Source: Allokutzneria sp. A3M-2-11 16 (GTDB taxonomy: Bacteria; Actinomycetota; Actinomycetes; Mycobacteriales; Pseudonocardiaceae). From it: a stretch of 64,000 nt of DNA. The translations under genes and the position numbers were made by a program. The stretch lies in contig NZ_JANAVO010000001.1 in assembly GCF_024213555.1 (NCBI RefSeq), positions 2,852,001 to 2,916,000 on the forward strand. Direction: 5' to 3'. Under the pieces are notes generated by a model. It did no database searches. It worked only from the letters and a program-made list of their open reading frames with translations, and was not told the DNA's origin. The number at the start of each line of letters is the position of its first letter. The first letter of the stretch is position 1. Of the stretch, positions 58,558 to 64,000 are shown one piece after another.

Positions 58558-59646
58558 TCAGGAGGCGGCGCGGTGATACGCCTCGACGGTCAGCTCGGCG
58601 CAGCGCCGCCAGGTGAACTCGGCGGCCCGCGTTCTGCGCGCGGCGAGGGTGGCGGCGTCGGCGGAGGACTTCACCACCGTCTCCAACGCGTCGGTCAGCG
58701 CCTCGACGTCACCCACGGGCACGTGCAGCGCCTGGCCGCCCGACACCTCGCGCAGTGACGGCACGTCGGAGCAGACCACGGGAACCCCGCAGGCCAGCGC
58801 CTCCAGCACGGGCAGGCCGAAGCCTTCGTCGCGCGACGGCAGGACCAGCGCGGACGCGCCCGCGACCACTCGGCGCAGGTCCAGCTCGGAGAGGTAGCCG
58901 GTGCGGATCACGTCACCGTCCACCCGCGCGGTACCCGGGCCCGCCAGCACCAGAGGCGGCAGCGCGGCGCTGGCCCCGTGCGCCTTCAACAGGTTCGGCA
59001 GTCCCTTGCGGGGGTTCTCCGCGCCGACGTAGAGCACGTAGCTCTCCGGCAGCTTCAGCCGCCTGCGCAGCGGCAGGCTCGGCGCCTGAGCCACGAACCA
59101 CGCCGGGTCCACGCCGAGCGGAGTCACGACGATCTTGTCCGAGGGCACCCGCAGCCGCTCGCGCACCACGTCCGCGACGGCCCGCGTCGGCGTGAGGATC
59201 ACCGCGGCGCGCTTGGCCGACACGCGCACGAGCTCCGGCAGGTCACTCTCCACTTGGGACAGTTCGTCCGCGGCGTCGAGGAACGCCAGGTCGTGGATGG
59301 TCAGCACCCCGCCCGCCCGCAACGACGGCGGCAGCACGAAGTTGGTGCCGTGCACGACATCCGTCGGTCCGGCGAACAGCTCGATCGGCGGAAGCGAGGA
59401 CTTCAACCAACAAGCCCGCAACGCCCGCGCGGGCACCGGTAGGCCGCGGGCCTTCACACCGTGCGGCACCACGGTGCGCAGCTGCCGCCAGCCGCGGGTG
59501 GTGAACGCCACCGCGCGAACCTGGATCTCTGCCATCGACGCGAGTTCCTCGGCCAGCGCGGAGGTGTAGCGGCCGACGCCGGTCCGGTCGCCCAGCAACG
59601 GGTTGCCGTCCAACAGGACCCGCAACGGCTTGGTGTGGTCAGCCAT
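58558..59646 (-). CDS. Glycosyltransferase family 4 protein
   Basis: A 362-residue GT4 with the GT-B fold. N-terminal domain: RVLLDGNPLLGDRTGVGRYTS; C-terminal nucleotide-sugar site: YVLYVGAENPRKGLPNLLKAH, SALVLPSRDEGFGLPVLEALACGVPVVCSD with the E-x7-E pair. It probably transfers mannose, rhamnose or galactose to a lipid-linked acceptor. ATG 59646 overlaps the stop of the larger glycosyltransferase by one base, so the two are coupled. Confidence 0.9.
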   Translation of the reverse strand: MADHTKPLRVLLDGNPLLGDRTGVGRYTSALAEELASMAEIQVRAVAFTTRGWRQLRTVVPHGVKARGLPVPARALRACWLKSSLPPIELFAGPTDVVHGTNFVLPPSLRAGGVLTIHDLAFLDAADELSQVESDLPELVRVSAKRAAVILTPTRAVADVVRERLRVPSDKIVVTPLGVDPAWFVAQAPSLPLRRRLKLPESYVLYVGAENPRKGLPNLLKAHGASAALPPLVLAGPGTARVDGDVIRTGYLSELDLRRVVAGASALVLPSRDEGFGLPVLEALACGVPVVCSDVPSLREVSGGQALHVPVGDVEALTDALETVVKSSADAATLAARRTRAAEFTWRRCAELTVEAYHRAAS

Positions 59647-62129
59647 CAACGGCCCCGCAATCTCTCACGAACCAGTCGGCGGAGGCGGCCGGAGGCGCGC
59701 TTGGCGACCTCGGCGGCTCCACCGGCTTCAAGGTATTCCTTCACCAGGCCGACATCCCGGCGCACGCGCTGCGCCACCCCGACCGGCAGCAGCGCGGGGG
59801 CCGGAGCGCCCGTCCTGCGGTCGGCGGCGGGCAGCGGGTTGCGGCAGAACTCCACCAGCGGAGCCAGCACCTGCTCCCAGGTGAACCGCTCGCGCACCAC
59901 GGCGATGTTCTCCGAGCAGCGCTTGGCGAACTCCGCGTCGTAGAGCACCTTCTCCAGCGCGTCGGCCAGCGCCTGCGGGTCCTCGGCGGGCACGACCAGG
60001 CCGAGGCCCTCCGTGCGCACCATGTCCGCGAACGCGTCGCCGTCCGTGGTGATGATCGGCAACCCCGCCCACAGGTAGTCCAGCGTCCTGGTGCGGAAGG
60101 CGAACGTCGTCTCCACGTGCTCGTAGTGCGTCGTGACGCCGCAGTTCGCGTCCAGCAACCAGTTCTGGCGCTCGTCGTAGGGCACCCAGCCCTCGTTGAA
60201 GAAGACGTGGCGCCCCACGATGTCCAGCTGCTCGGCGAGCCGCCGGGTCTGGGTGGCCATGTCCATCTCGGGCACGTCCGGGTTCGGGTGGCGCATGCCG
60301 AGGAAGCAGAGCTTCACGTCGTCGCGCTTGTGCCGCAACCGGTCCACCGCGTGCACCAGGGTCAGCGGGTCGAACCAGGAGTAGACGCCCCCGGCCCACA
60401 GCACGACCTTGTCGGTCTCGCCGATACCGTCCACAGTGGACCGCAGTCCGGGGCCGGTGCGCTCGGCGGGCTTGGCGGACAGGCCGAACGGGGAGACCGC
60501 CAGCAGCGAGCGCACGGTCGGGTCGGCGTCGTAGAGCAGCGGCGTGAGCCTGCCGATCGCGCCGAGGTGACCCAGCCACAGGTGCCGCTGCCGCTCGGAG
60601 GCGCAGAGGAAGAAGTCGCCGCGCTCCAACTGGTTGCTCAGCACGGTGGTCACCACGTCGACCACGTGCGCGCGCTGGCCCGCGTCGAGGTCCTTGCCCT
60701 GCTCCAGCTGTTCGAGGTGCATCGGATCGTAGACGTCGCAGACCAGGACCTGGTCGGAGGTCTTCAGCCACGGCAGCATCTCCAGCACGTGGCCCTGCAA
60801 CACGATCACGTCCGCCCACGGCGTCTGCTCGTGCATCTTCGCCGCGGGGATGTAGCGCACTGGGAACGGCGCTTCCGGCGGCTGGCAGTGCCTGTTCAGC
60901 GTGACCAGGCGGACCTCGTGCTCGCGGCCCAGCACCTCGGCCATGTTCCACGCGCGGATCGCCGGACCCGCCATCTTCTTCGAGATGGAGTCGGCGGTGA
61001 TCACCATGATCTTGCGCGGGCGGCCGTAGACCTCGTCCACGCCAAGGGTTTCCACCAGCGCGTCGTGCGCCAGCAGGTACGGGACCTCCGGCGAGGCGCG
61101 CTCCATCGCGTTGCGCATCAACGGGAGCAGGTCCCGGTCGGAGCGACGGCGCGCGGCCTGCTCGGCCTCCCTGGACGCCTTCAGCGACGGCAGCATCTCC
61201 ACGAACCGGTCGATCGCCAGCACCCCGGCGAGCGTGATCCTGGGGACCTCGACCGCGGCGGTGAGGTCGGGGCCGTCGGGCTTGCGGGTGATCTCCAGCT
61301 GCTCCGGGTCGACACCGCCGCGCGCGGTCGCCCTGCGCACGGTCAACGCGAGCGCGGCGGGCAGCGCCTTCGCCAGCGTCTCGTCCTCGACGTTCTTGTA
61401 GAGCGCCGCGAGTGCGTTGCGCTCCAACAGGTACGCCTCCCGCGAATTGTCCACAGTGGACATGGAGGCGTGGTGCCGGTGGTAGGCGAGGCAGCGCGGC
61501 TCGAAGCGGACCCGCCAGCCGCGCAGGTTCATCCGCCAGCCCAGGTCGACGTCCTCGTAGAACATGAAGAAGCGTTCGTCGAAACCGCCGAGCTCGCGGA
61601 AGACCTCCGAGCGGACGAACAGCGAGGAGCCGGTGCCGAAGAGCACGTCCTTCTGGCTGTCGTGGCTGCCGTCGTCCGGCTGCCCGCCGTGCAGCTTGTA
61701 GCCCGCGCCGTACCAGGCCAGCCCGCCGTCGACGAAGTCGATCTTCTCGCCGTCCCAGTCGAGCACCTTGCCCGCGACCGCGCCGATCGTGCGGTCCGCC
61801 GCCAGCACCGCGACCGCGGCCCGCGCCCAGTCCCGGTGCGGGCGGGCGTCGTTGTTCAGGAAGGCCAGCACCTGGCCCTTGGCGTGCTCGACGCCGAGGT
61901 TGCAGCCCCCGGCGAAACCGAGGTTGGCCGGGGACTCGACCACCCGCACACCCGGCTCGGCGCGCAGCCGCTCTGTCGACCCGTCGCCCGAGGCGTTGTC
62001 GACGCAGATGATTTCCAGTCGGTCGCTCGGGTAATCCAGGTCGGTGCGCAGGGCGCGCAGGCAGGTGAGGGTGTCCTCGACCCCGCGGTAGTTCACGACT
62101 ACCACCGAGACGACAGGCGCTTCCGCCAC
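59646..62129 (-). CDS. Two-domain glycosyltransferase (GT2 fused to GT4)
   Basis: An 827-residue protein from GTG 62129, with GGAAGGAG eight bases upstream (the frame is open to 62219). The N-terminal half is a GT-A domain: VSVVVVNYRGVEDTLTCLRA, ICVDNASGDGSTERL, FLNNDARPHRDW and FYEDVDLGWRMN. The C-terminal half is GT-B: MVITADSISKKMAGPAIRAW, VVLWAGGVYSWFDPLTLVHA and FRTRTLDYLWAGLPIITTDGDAF. Such bifunctional enzymes can build a disaccharide repeat in one chain. Neighbouring rml and LCP genes suggest a rhamnose-containing wall polymer. Confidence 0.9.
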   Translation of the reverse strand: MAEAPVVSVVVVNYRGVEDTLTCLRALRTDLDYPSDRLEIICVDNASGDGSTERLRAEPGVRVVESPANLGFAGGCNLGVEHAKGQVLAFLNNDARPHRDWARAAVAVLAADRTIGAVAGKVLDWDGEKIDFVDGGLAWYGAGYKLHGGQPDDGSHDSQKDVLFGTGSSLFVRSEVFRELGGFDERFFMFYEDVDLGWRMNLRGWRVRFEPRCLAYHRHHASMSTVDNSREAYLLERNALAALYKNVEDETLAKALPAALALTVRRATARGGVDPEQLEITRKPDGPDLTAAVEVPRITLAGVLAIDRFVEMLPSLKASREAEQAARRRSDRDLLPLMRNAMERASPEVPYLLAHDALVETLGVDEVYGRPRKIMVITADSISKKMAGPAIRAWNMAEVLGREHEVRLVTLNRHCQPPEAPFPVRYIPAAKMHEQTPWADVIVLQGHVLEMLPWLKTSDQVLVCDVYDPMHLEQLEQGKDLDAGQRAHVVDVVTTVLSNQLERGDFFLCASERQRHLWLGHLGAIGRLTPLLYDADPTVRSLLAVSPFGLSAKPAERTGPGLRSTVDGIGETDKVVLWAGGVYSWFDPLTLVHAVDRLRHKRDDVKLCFLGMRHPNPDVPEMDMATQTRRLAEQLDIVGRHVFFNEGWVPYDERQNWLLDANCGVTTHYEHVETTFAFRTRTLDYLWAGLPIITTDGDAFADMVRTEGLGLVVPAEDPQALADALEKVLYDAEFAKRCSENIAVVRERFTWEQVLAPLVEFCRNPLPAADRRTGAPAPALLPVGVAQRVRRDVGLVKEYLEAGGAAEVAKRASGRLRRLVRERLRGR

Positions 62130-62272
62130 TCGCTTCGCTCCTTCCGGCAGTGCCGTTCGAGGGGCATAAGCCTGCCCTATCCCGCGTTGATCACTACTGG
62201 GAGTCGGGTGCAACGCCACGTGATCTGGCGCTCACCGTATGGTGACCTGCGCACCCAGGTAGGGAGGCAGTG

Positions 62273-62863
62273 ATGGGCCAGCTTCGGATCCGGCCGCTGC
62301 ACAAGCTGTCGGATGACCAGTTCGATGTCGTCCAGGACATCTTTGAGCAGGCATATCCCGACTGGCTGCGGCTGTCCATCGACGAGCTCGACGGCGGGAA
62401 GGGCTCGGATCGGATCGCCGTCGCCGGGCTGTTCGGCGATGTCCCGGTGGGGTTCGCGGCCGTCCGCGTGCTCCCCCGATCGGGTTGGTCTTTCCTCCGG
62501 TACTTCGCGATCACCCCCGATCGCAGGCGCGAGGGCCTCGGCCGTCGGCTGTGGACCGAGGTGGTCGACTACCTGGCGATGAACGTCGCGCCACGCCGTC
62601 TGCTGTGGGAGGCGCAGCTGCCCGAGCGCGCCGCTCCCGGTTCGCCGCAGCACGACGCGCGCAGCACCGCGCTGGCGTTCTACGAGTCCATCGGCGGCGA
62701 GGTGCTGCCGGTGCACGACTACGTGATGCCGACGACCCTCGGGCTGCCAGCCGAGCCGATGCTGATCATGGCGCTCGACCCGAACAGCCCGGTGAAGGAC
62801 CCGAACGGCCTGGTCAAGGCGTTGCTGTCGGAGCACTACGGCGTCGAGCGCTACGAGGTCTGA
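62273..62863 (+). CDS. GNAT N-acetyltransferase
   Basis: A 196-residue protein from ATG 62273 (GGGAGG five bases upstream). The acetyl-CoA motif is FLRYFAITPDRRREGLGRRLWTEVVDYLA; the C-terminal half has ALAFYESIGGEVLPVHDY, typical of a GNAT domain. Substrate is unknown. Its last 13 bases overlap the 3' end of the convergent glycosyltransferase, so transcription on each strand may interfere. Confidence 0.83.
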   Translation: MGQLRIRPLHKLSDDQFDVVQDIFEQAYPDWLRLSIDELDGGKGSDRIAVAGLFGDVPVGFAAVRVLPRSGWSFLRYFAITPDRRREGLGRRLWTEVVDYLAMNVAPRRLLWEAQLPERAAPGSPQHDARSTALAFYESIGGEVLPVHDYVMPTTLGLPAEPMLIMALDPNSPVKDPNGLVKALLSEHYGVERYEV

Positions 62864-63750
62864 CCCGCCCACCTGGCCCAGACCGCGCGTCGCCGCGCGG
62901 AGTCCGCGGCGCGCCGGATTCGCGGCAGCCTGATCACCACCTCGCCGAGCACGCGCAGGCGCAGGCGGACGGAGAAGTTCAGCGCGTCCGGCCGTGACCT
63001 GCGCAGCGGCAGCACAGCGGTCAGCGCCGCGAACTTCGCGAGCTGCCGCAACGCGATTCCGGTCGGCGCGCAGCGCAGCAGCATGAGCAGGCGATTTCGC
63101 TCGTTCCACAGGTGAAAGCTCCGCGAACCGGGCTCGGTGCTGGCGCCGTGGAGGTGGAGCACGCGCGCGCTCGCGGTGGGAACGATCTCGTGCCCGTTGA
63201 GCCTGAGCCGCCACGCGGTGTCGGTGTCCTCGTAGTAGCAGAAGAAGTCCGCCGGAACCCCGCCCGCCGCGCGCAGGACATCGGTCCTGACCAGCGCCGC
63301 TCCACCGCAGAAACCGAATACCTCTCCTGTTTCCTGGTTGATGTCGGCCCCGTGCCCGTCGTCGGTCAGGCGCACGCCTCTCGACTGCACCGCTCCGGTC
63401 GAGGTGAGCAGGACCGAGCTGGCCGCCGCCGCGTCGGGACGGTCGTCGAGTGCGTCTTCAAGTGCGCCCAACCAGCCCGGCTCGGGTGCGGCGTCATCGT
63501 TCAGCCACGCCACGAACTCCGTCCGGACGCGGGGGAGAGCGGCGGCCATTCCGCCCGCGTAACCGAGATTCTTGTTGAGGCGCAACACTTCCACGTCGCG
63601 GAGCAGGTCCGCTGTCCCGTCGTCGGACGCGTTGTCGACCACGAGTGTCCTATGTGGACGATCTTGGACGTGAAGGGCGTTCAAGCACGCCTCGATGTGC
63701 TCGCGCCCCCGCCACGTCACCACGACCACTGTGCTCCGCGCACCGCTCAC
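62851..63750 (-). CDS. Glycosyltransferase family 2 protein
   Basis: A 299-residue GT-A enzyme. Motifs are VVVVTWRGREHIEACLNAL, LVVDNASDDGTADLL, VAWLNDDAAPEPGW (DXD-like metal site NDD) and CYYEDTDTAWRLRLNG with the catalytic-base region. It ends with a basic C-terminal tail. It resembles rhamnosyl- or galactosyltransferases that build wall polysaccharides. It is divergent from the partial GT4 gene 17 bases away, and its stop overlaps the GNAT gene convergently. Confidence 0.9.
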   Translation of the reverse strand: MSGARSTVVVVTWRGREHIEACLNALHVQDRPHRTLVVDNASDDGTADLLRDVEVLRLNKNLGYAGGMAAALPRVRTEFVAWLNDDAAPEPGWLGALEDALDDRPDAAAASSVLLTSTGAVQSRGVRLTDDGHGADINQETGEVFGFCGGAALVRTDVLRAAGGVPADFFCYYEDTDTAWRLRLNGHEIVPTASARVLHLHGASTEPGSRSFHLWNERNRLLMLLRCAPTGIALRQLAKFAALTAVLPLRRSRPDALNFSVRLRLRVLGEVVIRLPRIRRAADSARRRAVWARWAGQTS

Positions 63751-63767
63751 CCTGGGAAAGTACCCGC

Positions 63768-64000
63768 ATGCCGGAGTTGGTTGTGGTGGCGGAGCAGTTG
63801 CTGGCGCCCGTGCCTGGCGGGACAGCGCGGTACACCAGGGAGCTGGTGCGCGCGCTGGCCGCGACCGCGCCCACGGGGTGGGAGGTCGGCACGGTCGTCG
63901 CCCGGCACTCCGACCCGAGTGCCGCGATCATCCCCGGCGCGAACGGGCCACGGGTGCTCAGCCTGCCTCGGCGCGCGCTGACGGCCGCGTGGGAGCGGGG
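63768..64000 (+). CDS. Glycosyltransferase family 4, N-terminal part (runs off the right edge)
   Basis: The first 77 codons or so of a GT4. ATG 63768 starts MPELVVVAEQLLAPVPGGTA, followed by RYTRELVRALAA, typical of the N-terminal GT-B Rossmann domain with its donor-side GGTARY loop, as in the 58558-59646 gene (GVGRYTSALAEEL). It continues past the edge of the window. It is divergent from the GT2 gene and belongs to the same wall-polymer cluster. Confidence 0.8.
   Translation, partial: MPELVVVAEQLLAPVPGGTARYTRELVRALAATAPTGWEVGTVVARHSDPSAAIIPGANGPRVLSLPRRALTAAWER

Noticed and set aside
60117-62273. Long open frame on the plus strand opposite the fused glycosyltransferase
   Set aside because: It is the antisense shadow; Arg/His/Leu-rich composition without domains, and the minus gene has full motifs on both halves.

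Overview
The window is about 70 % G+C or more, with very long open frames on both strands, many GTG starts and a typical actinobacterial gene set. Gene order from the acyl-CoA carboxylase biotin subunit through maf, accE, accD5, birA, a PH-domain protein, GtrA proteins, purK, purE, fadE25, a TIGR03089 protein, LCP proteins, rmlD and glycosyltransferases matches, from general knowledge, the chromosomal core around Rv3264-Rv3285 of Mycobacterium tuberculosis. The accessory content (orphan ESX/EspG cluster, DUF3558 lipoprotein, DUF1707 paralogues) suggests a member of the Pseudonocardiales. This is a chromosome segment, not a plasmid or phage.

Layout. 1-3020: glycerol uptake and catabolism (glpK edge, glpF, divergent glpD). 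3048-8451, all minus: EspG, PPE-like and PE-like proteins of an ESX (type VII) substrate cluster, a DUF3558 lipoprotein, a GNAT enzyme, three DUF1707 paralogues and a small acidic protein. 8463-13245: biotin carboxylase/BCCP subunit, an anchored hypothetical protein, a DAACS symporter preceded by a 26-residue leader peptide, and maf. 13309-15360: a broken S15 peptidase gene flanked by a half and a full copy of an intergenic palindromic repeat. 15376-17261: AccE and AccD5. 17317-17841: an MNT antitoxin with a decayed HEPN toxin. 17887-22698: O-methyltransferase, then the tightly coupled birA-PH-HMG-CoA lyase-GNAT-cbiZ operon. 22863-26198: small secreted protein, MaoC, second carboxylase beta subunit, histidinol phosphatase. 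26222-28623: two-component system with an NTF2-like gene between its partners. 28666-29800: two GtrA paralogues. 29919-34325: acyl-CoA dehydrogenase, a sigma/anti-sigma/surface-protein fusion and a hypothetical protein. 34532-36256: purK-purE. 36324-39824: secreted PLD-like protein, P450, AraC regulator. 40047-44157: VapBC, RpiR regulator, aminotransferase, FadE25-like dehydrogenase. 44410-46972: a small transferred module resembling the control region of an actinomycete integrative element, with a GntR regulator and palindromic operators. 47251-53764: DoxX, TIGR03089, two LCP ligases, RmlB and RmlD. 54449-58156: HMG-CoA lyase paralogue, FCD-GntR regulator with two matching operators, and a solitary hydantoinase A subunit. 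58558-64000: cell-surface glycosyltransferases.

How the parts work together. AccA3 (biotin carrier), AccD5 and AccE form an acyl-CoA carboxylase that BirA biotinylates. The second AccD, MaoC, two HMG-CoA lyases and two acyl-CoA dehydrogenases add acyl-CoA and branched-chain catabolism. RmlB/RmlD make dTDP-rhamnose, the glycosyltransferases build rhamnan or galactan-type polymers, and LCP enzymes attach such polymers to peptidoglycan.

The most unusual content is repetitive DNA. (1) A roughly 28-bp palindromic unit sits in frame inside three unrelated genes (accA3, accE, cbiZ), where it adds residues that the families lack. (2) A long intergenic inverted repeat of about 130 bp occurs at five places. 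(3) A second intergenic palindrome occurs twice, with its core flipped. (4) The 13-mer GTCCACWGTGGAC recurs six times exactly. Together they suggest an active or recently active population of small palindromic elements. No rRNA, tRNA, CRISPR array, transposase or integrase was found.
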